From the NCBI RefSeq assembly GCF_020379485.1, contig NC_063450.1, forward strand, positions 45,040,681 to 45,104,680: a stretch of DNA of 64,000 bases. Reading direction: 5' to 3'. This document shows, in pieces, positions 1 to 11,378 of this stretch. This DNA comes from Brassica napus. Taxonomy: Eukaryota; Streptophyta; Magnoliopsida; Brassicales; Brassicaceae. Position 1 is the stretch's first letter, and each line of letters starts with the position of its first letter. A model generated the notes under the pieces. The model made no database searches. It was not told the origin of the DNA and worked only from the letters and a program-made list of their open reading frames with translations. The translations under genes and the position numbers were made by a program.

Positions 1-421
1 AAGAGAAAAAAAACATTTATAACCCTAAAGTTAATTCATTTAGACTTAAGATTTAGAGTTGAACGATGTGATAGAGTTTTGGAATGTAAAATTTAGGATT
101 CTAATAAATATATAAATAAATACTTAAAAATATAATTTTTTTATATAAATAGTTTCAAAAATAATTTTTTATTTTCAAAAAGAATTTAAAAAAATTGAAT
201 TTTTTTATAAAAAAGTTCAAATTTGAAAAAGTATAATTAGAAAACATAAAAAAAAAATATTATTATTTTATTTATTTAAATAATTATTTATTATATATAT
301 AGAGAACAAATGTATAAGAGTCTTTTGCCTTTTAATAAATAATGTATTTTGAAAATGTCTCTTTTGTTGTGGTAAACATGAATAATGGTACCAAAAAAGT
401 AGTAAACATGAAAATTCTCTT
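1..421. mobile_element. Mutator-like MITE, left-truncated by window edge
   Basis: The sequence is closely similar along its length to the complete element at 19559-20083: the shared stretch begins with an ATTTAGACTTA block and runs through a TCTAATAAATATATAAATAA stretch, an A/T-rich core and a TAAGAGTCTTTTGCC block to a GGTAAACATGAA..AATTCTCT terminus. That copy has a 9-bp target duplication, which places the family with Mutator-like elements. The left terminus lies outside the window. Confidence 0.6.
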
Positions 422-2326
422 TTGATGAAATAAATGAATATAAATATTACCAACATGAATGTTCTAAGAATATTTTTATTGAATGTACCTCAATGAAAAT
501 TTTAACATTAAAATAATAAAGAGAATGGGATGGATTTTTCATATGAAAAACTCCAAAAATCTTGAAAGATCCATAAGACATTTGGGTTTATATCATTAAT
601 TTATATATTTTATATTTATAAGTTTAAATATATATTTTATATTTATAGTTTTAAATATATAATTATACTATATTAAATATATAATTATTATATTAGAGAG
701 ATATTCATAAGAGTTTACTAATGATCTCTAAATAGTTTTAATGATTTTTCATGAAAAGGTTTTAAATGATTATATAATATTTAGTTTTATTTGCTTGCAA
801 ACTTTACCAAGACATGAAGCTTAAAGTTAGAGAATTGCAATACAATCTTTTAAGGCCATTGGCTTTATTACTTGTACTTTATAGGATCTGGTTACAACCA
901 TTAGTTGAGGTCCTAGCCTGAATAGCTTGACGGTGGCTAATAAACCTTTTTTTTTCTTTGAAAATTGGTGGCTAATAAACTTGATATGAATGAAATATGT
1001 AATGTTGAGTCAGAATAAATGTAAGTTTTTCTTGAAATATGTGATTATTACGAGATCAACCTTTGTAAACCTAAAGAGATCATCTCCCAATCATTTGGTG
1101 TCACATCAAAATCTTAAGTGATTTCACCCACCCGCTCGAGCTACGGCCGACAGTTTAAACCTCATGTCGTCACAAGGACACATGTATATATTTTACTGGA
1201 TAATATTTCTGGGACCCAGGTTGATCTGTAAGTTCAGCCAATCAACTTCTTGCATTAGATTCTTGACAACGAATCCTAACGCTCCTCTGAAGTTTATCTG
1301 TTCATAGTCCTCTTCTCTTATTTTTTCTTCTTCTTTTAAAGTCTAAACTATCTTCTCTTCACATCAATTATCTTCTGTTAATCATTTGATTTGTGATAAT
1401 CCTTCTTTTTATCACTGCAATTCTAGTTGACCAGTGGTGTTACATATAACTAAAATTGAAAAGAAAATGTTGTTTTTGGAAATATTATGTATTACATGTC
1501 TTTCTCTTATGTTTACATTGTGTGTACTAGTGTAACTCTGGCACTTCATGGATATATATTTTGACAACTTAACATATATCCATGAAGTTACTTTTCTGAA
1601 AAGAAATGTTGTTGGAGTTTACATATTGAACTTATTTCTCAAGAAAATACGTTGTGACAGAGTTATAATTGGAATGCATTACAACAATTTGATGCGGCCA
1701 TTATTGTCATTCAAGAAACGCGAATTCATACCATCAGATCAGTGAACAAAACTCTTCACGGCATATATTCAAAGAACACGGCAAAATCATTAATAAATAA
1801 ATAAAAATTGTCAAAATCTTTTGATAGAGAAATGTACAATGACAGACTGACATTATTACATGATTTCCAAATAAGAAGATAGAATAGTAAATGCGAATGG
1901 TCCTGACCACCATGTAGAGCAGTTGCAACGATCTTACCATTGAAGAAATTAATAACTTAGGCGTAAGAGAGAGACTGGACCAAATAATGCTTCATTTTCA
2001 TATGAGTTTATATCTCAAAAACTTAGCAGTTGTAATCTTTTTATCAAAATCATTTTTGATCCCTTCTTTTGTGTTTACTCGTCTTTGTATAGTACATTCC
2101 GTGTGAGCTGAGTAAACATCGACTATCACATTATATATTTGATTATTTAATGAGCACAATTATTTTTAATTTTTTCACTAAAATGTAATATTATATACAA
2201 AAGACTTCTTCATAATTACATCATACTTTCTATTTATTTGTGAGATTACCAATCATAGTTTAATCGATTTTTTCATAGACAACACCCACGAATATAGTAT
2301 AATTAATAGAACTAGTTACTATTATT
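422..2326. other. AT-rich intergenic region, no gene recognised
   Basis: No open frame here resembles a known protein. A perfect 15-bp inverted repeat, ACTTCATGGATATAT at 1543-1557 and its complement at 1574-1588, could form a hairpin with a 16-nt loop. The region lies beyond the 3' end of the remorin gene, which reads leftward. Confidence 0.5.
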
Positions 2327-3654
2327 TTAGTAATTAAATCGAAAGCAGAAATAATTGGCAGGGACTTTTCCAGTTCGACGCATTTTCTTAACTTTTTCTT
2401 GAACTTGAGCTTCTTGGCTCCTCTTCTTCTCCTCAAGCTGTTTCTTGGCTCCATCAGCAATAACTTGGATCCGTGCTAACTTTGCCTTATAATGCTGGTT
2501 ATTTATTTCTGTTCTTTTCTGCAACTCACTCTTAATTACACAAATTTAAAACAAAATCAAATTATCTACTAGTCGAGTACTTAAATACACACAATAAATG
2601 AATGTTTAGTCATTTTTATGATGGGAAAACAACCTTTCTTTTCTCCATTCTGAGTTTAGCTGCTGATTTTCTCTCATTTTCCCAACCCACAATTTCAGCT
2701 TTCATTCTCTCATACCTTCGAGCAAAGTTTGATTTCTAGTTTCCAATAAGATTCTGTATACCTTTATATTAAATGACTAATTAAGAATGAAATTTGACCT
2801 TAATCTGATTTTGTCGAGTTGAGATTTTTCCCGAGAATCTGCTTTACTTGGCGCTGAAGCAAGTCCCGATGTTCTAGAGGAAGAGCCAATCTCTTGTTCC
2901 CTACGGTCCTTTTGTGGATTGTCCATCTGTTGTTTTTTGAAACTCTCCTCTGGGGAAAATTAAGTTACAAGTTTATAAGTTCAATATAGGCTAGTAACCA
3001 CTTAGATAATTTTATTTGTATTAGTTACCTCCAATGGTCAAGTCTTGAGTATATGATCTGTTGATTCTCTTTACTTCGGATTTAGCTATTACCGGATTGG
3101 TTTTCTTCTTGCGAGACCTCTTGGTTTCTTCTCTCATTCTTTTCGCATGTTCTTTATAGGCTTCCTCCATTGATGTGATGACAAATGCAGCAGCCGCAAC
3201 AGACGTTGCAAATTCGCTCTCTTTCTCGTCGTAGTAGTCATTTTTCTCGTACCAATGTGCTTGGTTTTTTAGCCAGTTTAGTGCTGGATTATCTTCCATA
3301 ATTGATATTAGACAAGGCAAAAGTTTATCAAACATCTTCCAAAAATATGTGATATTTCTTTATTAAACAAAAATGGATAACCAAGTGCAATGTACCGGTG
3401 ATGGCCAGTTCTGATAGACTTGGCAAATCCGTTTGTTTCTTCTCAGAAACTGACACCCTATAAAGATCAATTACAAATATATATTTTTGCACAAACGTTT
3501 TTTTTAGATGTATAATGCGATTTAGTTTTATAAAAATAAGTACACAAGAAATTTAAATAAAATGGAGATCGGACGTTTACCTTCCTCTTCTTTGCTTAAC
3601 TAAATTATCCATTAATTGTTTCCCCAAGAGACTCCAATATTGTTTGAGCTTCAT
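2327..3654 (-). CDS. Remorin family protein (At5g61280-like)
   Basis: Remorins are plant membrane-raft scaffold proteins on the cytosolic face of the plasma membrane. Six exons can be joined: 3654-3581, 3457-3396, 3292-3029, 2949-2799, 2715-2634 and 2530-2327. They total 837 nt (278 aa and a stop), with consistent phases and GT..AG borders. The C-terminal third carries the remorin C domain: RYERMKAEIVGWENERK, a charged coiled coil with alternating K/E (KAKLARIQVIADGAKKQLEE), and a C-terminal anchor region RTGKVPANYFCF. The N-terminal half is charged and low in order. The start is the first ATG of exon 1, and no ATG in the same frame lies just upstream. The acceptor of exon 5 (CGAAG|GTATG) was chosen by phase and is the least certain border. 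Recalled Arabidopsis order puts a remorin next to the FMO gene, which fits this window. Function in a specific pathway is not visible. Confidence 0.85.
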
Positions 3655-3930
3655 AGATTTGTCTTATATTCTCTTATACTATAGGAAATGTGGTTGTTTG
3701 TTCATGAAGCAAAAATAAACATAGAAAATAGCCAAAATTCGTATTCCACTGTGAAGGAACATGCTAAGTATCAAAGCATGTGTTCTAATATGCTATTCTT
3801 CATGTACATATTTAGTCACATTATAACTAATAGATGGAAAAACGTGTTTAGAAAATAATTGCAAGTCGTTTGGGCCTTTAGAGGAGGAGCTTCTGGTCTC
3901 TGAAACGATGGAAAAATAAATGTTATGGCC

Positions 3931-4816
3931 TGACTGGTTAAAACGCAGCGGTTGCGGTTGCGGGAGTTTGCGGATGCGGGTGGTTGCGGTTTATAGCGGT
4001 TTTAAAAGATTTGTACGACTGGTTCTGCGGTTAGAAATTGATGCGTTTGCGGGATACTTATGACTGGTTAACTACCAAATGCAACGACGGTTAAATAATA
4101 AATTAATAATATTTACATTTTATATAATTATAAAAATATCAAAAATCATAATATTATAATAAATATAAAAAATTATATTTAGAAAGTTATAGTTTTAAAT
4201 TTTTAAAAATTATAGAAAATATTTTTATTTTAAAATTTTATAATAGTAATTAAAAGAGAAATTCCCTTGGATAGCCATTTTTAAGTTTTTGTCACAAAAA
4301 TATCACTCAATGAAGAAAATGATAAAAATAAGTTTTATTAACAGGTAAAAATGTATTTTTATCCTAGGGTTAACTAATCTAGATTTAGAGTTTAGAATTA
4401 ACGGGTGAGGTTTTAGGGATATGGTTTTAAATTTTAAAAAATTAAAATTTTCAAAACAAAAAGGGGCTATTTTGGTAATTTTCTTTTTTGAGAGTTATTT
4501 TTATGACAAAAACTTAGAAATGGTTATTTGAGAGAATTGTCCTAATTAAAATATAATAGATATATTTTATTTTTTTATAATTCCAATTTAAAATTTTATT
4601 GAATATTTTTATTTTTGTATTTATATTGTTTAAAAAAAAATTATCCTCCCGCAACCGCTTACAGCCGCAAACGCTAGCTGAAACCAGTTTTTGGATTTAT
4701 GAGGTTTAGAGCGGTTTGAAACGGTTTGGAGTGGTATGAGCAATTGTTGCAAAACGCCAACAATCGCTACTAACCGCAAAAGCTGCGTTTGCGGGTGGTA
4801 GCGAGGAAGCCAGTCA
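3931..4816. mobile_element. hAT-like non-autonomous element with ACCGCAAACGC subterminal repeats
   Basis: The ends read TGACTGG and CCAGTCA. Inside each end are many GCGGTTGCGG / CCGCAAACGC repeats in opposite orientation, a layout typical of subterminal transposase-binding repeats. A second TGACTGGTTA copy sits at about 4071. The central part is AT-rich and carries a nested MITE at 4256-4542. No coding region and no clean 8-bp target duplication were found, so the family call rests on the terminal structure only. Confidence 0.45.
4256..4542. mobile_element. Mutator-like MITE nested in the 3931-4816 element
   Basis: The termini form an imperfect inverted repeat of about 50 bp (shared core CATTTNTAAGTTTTTGTCA on both arms). 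They are flanked by the direct repeat TAATTAAAA at 4247-4255 and 4543-4551. A 9-bp duplication suits Mutator-like elements, though the flanks are AT-rich. The interior shares a TCTAGATTTAGAGTTTAGA-type block with the elements at 1-421 and 19559-20083. Confidence 0.6.
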
Positions 4817-5276
4817 TATCTAAGTATTGGCATAACTACTCAGGTTAAGGCCCTTGATATCAACTTTCTTAAACTGTAATGTGAGCAATGGGAAGTCTTG
4901 CAACTTCTAGCTAGATAGTTAGATCACTTTTGGGCTGCTTTATTCTTATCTTGGTCCAAAGGGCCCTTTGTAACTGGACATGCCTATAACCCTACCTTCT
5001 CGGCAAAGGCTACTTGGAACAATTATCCGAACGCACGTTTTCTAAATTGTGGTATGGACGGTATGGTTCACCAGAACAGTTCAAAACAAGCTATCCGGAT
5101 GTGGCTAGCGACACCAAACTTAACCACCACCCAACTATGAAACAAGATATATCGGTGGAATCAGAGGCGATCATGGACATACCGTGATGACACATTCAGT
5201 CTCCAAGATATTAATGGTTAATATGTATTTATCATTAAGTTCTCACATGGTTCAAAAAGATATTCTCTTAATAATT

Positions 5277-5416
5277 TTTTTTTTTTTGATAAACTATATC
5301 GGCTGATCCGGTCAGTCTCGTAAGGAACGCACTTAGTGCTACATAATCGACTAGCCCGAAAGCGTACTATACTGACTGATCCGAGTTTGGAATATCTTCC
5401 GACCAATGCCAGGGAG
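5277..5416 (-). mobile_element. Short retroposed fragment with poly(A) tail (LINE-like)
   Basis: A run of T at 5277-5287 reads as a poly(A) tail on the minus strand, directly after a TATAGTTTATC end. The 140-bp insert is flanked by the direct repeat TTAATAATT at 5268-5276 and 5417-5425. No clear pol III A and B boxes were seen, so a 5'-truncated LINE is more likely than a SINE. Confidence 0.45.
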
Positions 5417-5897
5417 TTAATAATTATTTCAAGCCTCATAAACTTCAGTTAATATTTGTAGGGAAATCTCTCCACCTCTGTTGTTTGTGGTATGCGAGAT
5501 AGTTCAACTTCAGAAGGAAACTTGATAGATTTAAGGGAGACTTGTTATACGAAGGAAACTTGTTATACAGTCCAATTCCCGTAGATTTAAAGAAAAAATG
5601 AGAGAGTTTATGTATTCTATTTTCTCTAAAAAGTTATTAGTAAAAAAGGAAATTAAAATGAACCACACGACTCGTAGCTAGAAAGGATTCTACAGCGAGA
5701 AACACGTTTCTTAGATTTTGTGGTGGCCACGGCAACTGTTTTTCTTTATATTTTCAATTTTGAATTACCATTATGGCTATACCACTCATTACACGCGGCA
5801 GCAGTCACACCATTCAACCAGCAATGACATAAATTATTTTGTTATAGCTCATTTTTGTTTGCGTCCAAGTATGATTGTAATGCCTATGCAGCTTCAT

Positions 5898-6143
5898 TTT
5901 TTTTTTTATTAACCTGGGATATCCCAGGTTCATGGAGAGACCCAAACTAATCTTCAAGGGGAAGTGCAGTCCACGGATAAATCTTTTCTCGGGGTATTTA
6001 AATGGGCCCTAAAATATAGGCTCATATCCGTGTTAGGTGACCAGGATAATTGTGACTTAGTTTCGCGCAGCAGGTGGATCGAACCTAAAACGTGTTGGCG
6101 TCTCAGTCTCGTTTCCTTACCACTCGACCACAATCACCCGGTA
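5898..6143 (-). mobile_element. tRNA-derived SINE with 16-bp target-site duplication
   Basis: On the minus strand the head contains a pol III A-box-like TGGTCGAGTGG and, further in, a B box GGTTCGATCC, the arrangement of a tRNA-derived SINE. The body ends at a perfect 20-bp palindrome (AACCTGGGATATCCCAGGTT, 5911-5930) followed by the poly(A) tail, seen as T residues at about 5898-5907. The flanks GCCTATGCAG(C/T)TTCAT at 5882-5897 and 6144-6159 match at 15 of 16 positions, as expected for target-primed insertion. The element is about 246 bp and has no coding capacity. Confidence 0.85.
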
Positions 6144-6528
6144 GCCTATGCAGTTTCATGCCAATCATTTTGTCGATCCTTCTCGACACATAAACCCATT
6201 CTATTCGTTAAATGTTGTCGTTTTTTCTAGAAATAAGACTCACGTGTTTATAATTGACAAGGTAATTACCAACAGATTTTTAACAACCCAAATTTAATGT
6301 CAAGTTTAAAATATTAGATAAAATCACAAGATTTGAGGAGAGAAAAGGAAATTGATACGATGTGGACTTGACCATATTATATGTACGGGACCTACAATAA
6401 TTCGATATGTATGTAAAGGGATAAAAAAAGAAATTGATAGGATATAGACTTGACGAAATTATTCAGATTGGTAACGTGTACCGAATGCTCGCTCATTGGT
6501 TGGTGACTTGGTGTCACCTTCTGTGAGA

Positions 6529-6856
6529 ATGACGCGACCCCTTTCTATTTTATGTCAACATCTCTCTTTTTTTTTTGGTCATCTGTCAAGTTAATAAGCT
6601 TTTAAATGTTTGATACAAGACCATTCCAAAGCCACAAAGCGACAAGGTAAACATAATCTTTCAGAGCCAAATATAAAACGACAACAACACATGGCATCAC
6701 ATAAGCAAGGCAGAAAAATGATCACTGAAATTTTCTTGGAACATACCAATAATCACTACTAATACGAAGCTGAACGATGACAGAAACCGAGATGAACAAG
6801 AAAGCGAATACGATCCAATTTCGTCGGAAAATGTTTCTTTCTATGACGCGACCCCT
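6529..6856. repeat. About 300 bp bounded by an exact 14-bp direct repeat
   Basis: ATGACGCGACCCCT occurs at 6529-6542 and again at 6843-6856. The interval holds a T-run at about 6570-6579 followed by sequence that could be the 3' end of a retroelement on the minus strand. The T-run is not adjacent to the repeat, so the insertion model is incomplete. Confidence 0.35.
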
Positions 6857-7109
6857 ATAGCTTGTAACAATTTTATCATTTAATATAAAAGGAAATTAGG
6901 CTCAATAACTTTAAAAAAACTACAATTCACTAAATAACCAAAATCCTACATTCTTTTCCTATATCTCTCTTTTTTCTCTTCTAAAATCTAATTTCCTAAT
7001 TTTTGTGGTTATTTAACAAATAAGCCCATAATTAAATCCGGACAACATTAAGATTGTGATTATTTGTCACATGCAGCGAGACAAATTTAAGGGGGAATAA
7101 TTTTTACTC

Positions 7110-7365
7110 TGTTGTAAATGAAGTGTTGGGGAAATACTTCTGTTATTATTACTGTCGATCAGAAGGTTCATATATATACAAGGTATTAGACCGTCATAAG
7201 GTCATGTTTATCCTAACAAGATAAGGATAAGGATAAACACTATGTTACAGATATACATGGAATATATACTAGATAAACACATAGTCTCTGGTTGTTTTTA
7301 TCATGTCCCGGATTGGGCCTGCAGTACGGGCTGGTCCATGGTCGATCATCATTTGGTTTATAACA
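7110..7365 (-). repeat. 3' LTR of the Copia-type element
   Basis: On the minus strand it begins TGTTATAAACC and ends TTTACAACA. It is nearly identical to 12897-13151. The adjoining polypurine tract lies at about 7366-7377. Confidence 0.9.
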
Positions 7366-10299
7366 CTCCCCCTTGATCGACACATCCGGTACAAGTTCGT
7401 TGCATGCTTAATGTTGCCTCATTAAAACCTCTCCTGAAAAACCCCAAAATCAATGTGGCAAAATGGGAAACCAAGGACAGGAAAAAGAGTACAACACATG
7501 AACTCTCCCAGATGAATGCATCACTGTAGTAGACGCATTCCCATCTGGTATCCGAGTCTTCTTGAACGTTGAAGTTGCCTATGACTTGGTGAAGATGATC
7601 AGCTGGATTCTCCTTGAATGAACTTGTAAGTCTTGGATGAACTGATGGTGCTTCAAACGGTGCTCGGATGGACTTTATAATCTGCAATAAAACTTTACTT
7701 GCTGGTCCTTTTTCATGTCCCACGGATTCTCTTTGGTTATATGGTTTTCCCAAAACGTGGACATTCAATATATATTGAGTCATAGACCCAGAACACATAC
7801 AAACAACTTTACTTCATATCTTTCGTTCATTCGGACTTATATCTCTTCGTATGTGCCAATGGCTTTATCCATTGTAACCAATCATTCTTTATTTTCTTTT
7901 GTCGATCCATGTTGAGCTATAGACCTTGTCTATATTCGTTCATAATCATGAGTGTCTAAGGTCATACCATCAATAATTATTTGCTGCAATGAAACTCATC
8001 ACACAATGAATTCGCAGTCATACACTCATGTCCTTTGTACATGGTTATCGATCTTTTCTTGCTTTAGCAATGCTTATAATCATTAAGCCACGACCAGACA
8101 TCCTTCTGGTCACTATCCTGGTTTATGGTTCTCACTTAGGCGTGCTGACACATACACATACGGCTATGATTTTTCTACAGACTTTCCATATGTAAAACAT
8201 AGCCTGTTTAATCAATCGATAACTTGTATCATTGAACCTTTGAACCATTAAACATTTTTCTCTCAGTTTGTCTTTATTATGATCACAAGGAATTATAATA
8301 TTTTCTGTATGGACTGACTGTACTAAGTAAATACTTAGTCTTTCATATTACTTACAGCTGCTGTATATTACAATCCATAAACAACTTAGGAACAAAGCTT
8401 GTTCTATGAGAATTTCTTTCTCATATTTCTATGGTACGTTGATACCTTTATCCAGTGATCCATTTGCTGCTTACTACACCATTATTTCTTTAGTAAATAT
8501 CCAGACAAAATTAAACTTGATTTTCTGTAGTAGCATCCACCATATAGGAGCATATCTCTTTATAAATTGTTTTTTGGTCCTTGTGAGTATCCTTGTGTAA
8601 TCAAGCTATACTTGAACGTTATTTAGAAGGAACATGGACACACTATACCATGTGGTCATGTCCTTTAATCTCACGAAATTTCTTATCTCACAAGATCCAT
8701 TCACTGGTTTCTTTCTTAGATGGCTTTTCTGTATGTACATGGTTACTACGCCCATCTGTCTTATAATTACTTTGAATTCTTTGAACACCCCACGTCCCTA
8801 TATAGGTTTTATGAGTACTCTATGTGGGTTCATGATCCTCAGGTTATATCCTTCAAATCCCAAGTACTACAATCTTTTATGAGCTCTTATGTATGTAAAT
8901 ACATCTTTGGTGTTAACACTCTTTATCTTTAGTTTCATACTGTTCCAGACATGATCTAATTAGATTTTGAGATCTTATTATCCAAGACCTTTATACCTTG
9001 CAGTTTGGCGTCCCAAACTACATGGTCTGGTACCTTAGATGTGTGGTTGCGCAACCTTATTTCTCTGTCTGAACTGGTTTCTCTTATGAACTCGGATTTG
9101 TACGATTCTGAGCACCTTTCATTACTTTCCGAGGTTCCTTATTATTTGGAACTTATTTGTCTATCTCTAATAGACATTGTAGCAACTTGATTGTGTCTCT
9201 TAGACATCAAATTCGTGGTGCTTAAGCTGGTATGACATAGTCATTTTTTCTTTTCGGGTCAGTGTGTCTGGCATATATTTCTGCTAGCTTTTATATCTTT
9301 TGATCATATTCTTTTAGAACGTCTAGATCATAATCTTTGGTCTGAGGATCTTGCCAAGACAACTATGGTTGATACCATTATATTTCTCTTTTACTCTTTA
9401 CTCTTTATCAGCCTGATAACTTTCTCCTTTCAAAGTTGGATAATCAGATTACTATCTTTTGTAATCTGTGTTCTTGGCCACTTGATTAAATCATCCATGT
9501 TTGGCACAAGATACATTATAGTTTCGTGGAGGAAGTCTTATTTATCTAATATATATTCTCAATCCTCATCTGAGGTTCCATCTTAAATGGCACACATATA
9601 TGTGGTGGAATATTCGTATTTTCTTAAGATGGTTTGTGTATATGTCTGGTTTATGACCCTTAATCATTCAGAGGTGGGAATGTCTATGCTTACATGTATG
9701 GCCTGATGTAAATCAATATTTATATACATAATGTCCTTAAGCTTTAGGCTGGACGTGGGTGATGTACCATTAGTGAGAGCTTTAAAGCTTTCCAGCCGTG
9801 TATATTATGGTTGTAAACCATGGAATCCGAATTTATGATATGATCATGGACTGTGGGTTTTAGTCCTCTCTCCCCCTCATGAACATACTCATAATTTCGT
9901 AGTGCTTAGGACAGTGGAGCCTTAATTATTTTAGTGATTTTCCCTTCTGTGTACTTATAACACATTGTGAGATTTTATGGGATCACTTTTGTGCCTTAAT
10001 TAATTTTTCATCATAATTGGATCAAGATGGCTAATCTGGTCATGCCATAAGTGTTTATTTCGTGGTGAACCATACTGGTTACCATGGCTTTATGCCTCTT
10101 TCATACTGATCCTTAGCATAGAATAAATCAGTAGAAAATATGGGTATAGGCATTCATAATGCTTTTAGGCGATTTTTCAAAAATCTGAAAGGAATCGTAT
10201 TTTCTTTGCTCACTGGTTCAATGTAGAAAACATTGAAATTTTTTTTTCTTTATAACTCAATGGGTCTGAATAATGTCGTGTCTTTTGCCATTGTCAGTA

Positions 10300-10515
10300 C
10301 CAATTAATTGATTTCAAGTGATTGTAGGAAGGTAAAGTTGAACCTATACAATCAAGATGAAGTTAAATCTATGCGAGAAATCAATCTATCAGTGAACTGA
10401 CTCATTAGTCTACACCCAACAATTGATTTTATGTGATTGCAGGAAGGTAAAGTTAAACCTATACAATCAAGGTAAAGTTAAACCATGCATGAAATCAACT
10501 ATCAGTGGACTGATT
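10300..10515. repeat. Two-copy tandem repeat inside the LTR element
   Basis: A unit of roughly 90-120 bp is repeated. Each copy contains GATTG(T/C)AGGAAGGTAAAGTT followed by AACCTATACAATCAAG and a later ATCAGTG(A/G)ACTGA block, beginning near 10305 and 10427. It lies downstream of the gag frame in the element's own orientation. Confidence 0.6.
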
Positions 10516-10679
10516 ATCCTTTTATTAAGGTTTTATTTGTTATTTAATCAAGAATCATCAAGCAAGACCAAGCAAGATAATATATAAAAACAAAATCGTT
10601 TTTATTATTTCAATAACATAAATGAATAACAAATAAATCAATATCAGATATGAAAACATAAAATCAGAATGTTGGAAAA

Positions 10680-11378
10680 TTATTCAATGTATAATCCGAC
10701 CTCATGGTCCATGAGTGTCCACTCGGAATCCTCCTCAGATCTCTTCTTATCAAATGTGGCTTTATTAGCTTCAGGGATTTTCATCTCACTGTCTAGTACT
10801 TCATAATATATCTCCATGATGTCATTAAACCGTCTGATGTTATCCATCATTTTCTGCTTCTTTTGCTCAATGTCTAATAAATATGAGAACAGATCATAAT
10901 AGGTGGTGAAACCTTTGGCCTGATGTGATAACAACACTTCCTCTGAATGGAATGTGTCACGAGTTTTGTTTAACAAATCCTCGTTTGTTACCAATTCACC
11001 ACATAGTCTAAGACTATAGGTGATTCTCATAAAATCAGAGTGATAATTGTCCACGGATTCATAATCCTGGAACCTTAGAGCTTCCCATTTTTTCTTGGAT
11101 TCGTGCAACAATGGCTCACAGAATCTAGAATTCAAAAATGACCAGAGATTATGAGGATCATTAACATATCCAAACTCGTCTCTTAGGTCCTCACAGAGAT
11201 GGTGTCGCATAATCATTATGGCTCTGTGTCTTTCACACGCAAGGGTGTCATTGCCATACTTGATGCACTTCCCAAGTCCTCTAGACTTCAAGACGGCTGA
11301 AGTGTTTATAGCCCAATCAAGATAATTATCTCCAGAGAGATCAAGGGCTTTGTAATCTGAGGGTATGAAACTCGACAT
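10680..11378 (-). CDS. Gag-like protein of a Copia-type retrotransposon (UBN2 type)
   Basis: The 232-aa frame starts MSSFIPSDYKALDLSGDNYL and continues with the spaced aromatic pattern (W at the LDWAINTSAVL segment, then HHLCEDLRDEF and LWSFLNSRF) that marks the gag_pre/UBN2 domain of plant Copia elements. The charged middle (WEALRFQDYESVDNYHSDFM) fits a capsid-like fold. No CCHC zinc knuckle follows, and no fused protease or integrase is visible, so the protein ends early compared with a full Gag-Pol. It is the first frame after the 5' LTR and leader, as expected for gag. It is unlikely to support autonomous transposition. Confidence 0.8.
   Translation of the reverse strand: MSSFIPSDYKALDLSGDNYLDWAINTSAVLKSRGLGKCIKYGNDTLACERHRAIMIMRHHLCEDLRDEFGYVNDPHNLWSFLNSRFCEPLLHESKKKWEALRFQDYESVDNYHSDFMRITYSLRLCGELVTNEDLLNKTRDTFHSEEVLLSHQAKGFTTYYDLFSYLLDIEQKKQKMMDNIRRFNDIMEIYYEVLDSEMKIPEANKATFDKKRSEEDSEWTLMDHEVGLYIE

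Noticed and set aside
6060..6143. tRNA gene on the minus strand
   Set aside because: A and B boxes are present but no cloverleaf can be completed, and the sequence has a body, poly(A) tail and target duplication. It is a SINE.
7358..7798. 146-aa open frame on the minus strand
   Set aside because: It runs into the polypurine tract and LTR of the Copia-type element and resembles no pol domain; it is the element's 3' non-coding tail.
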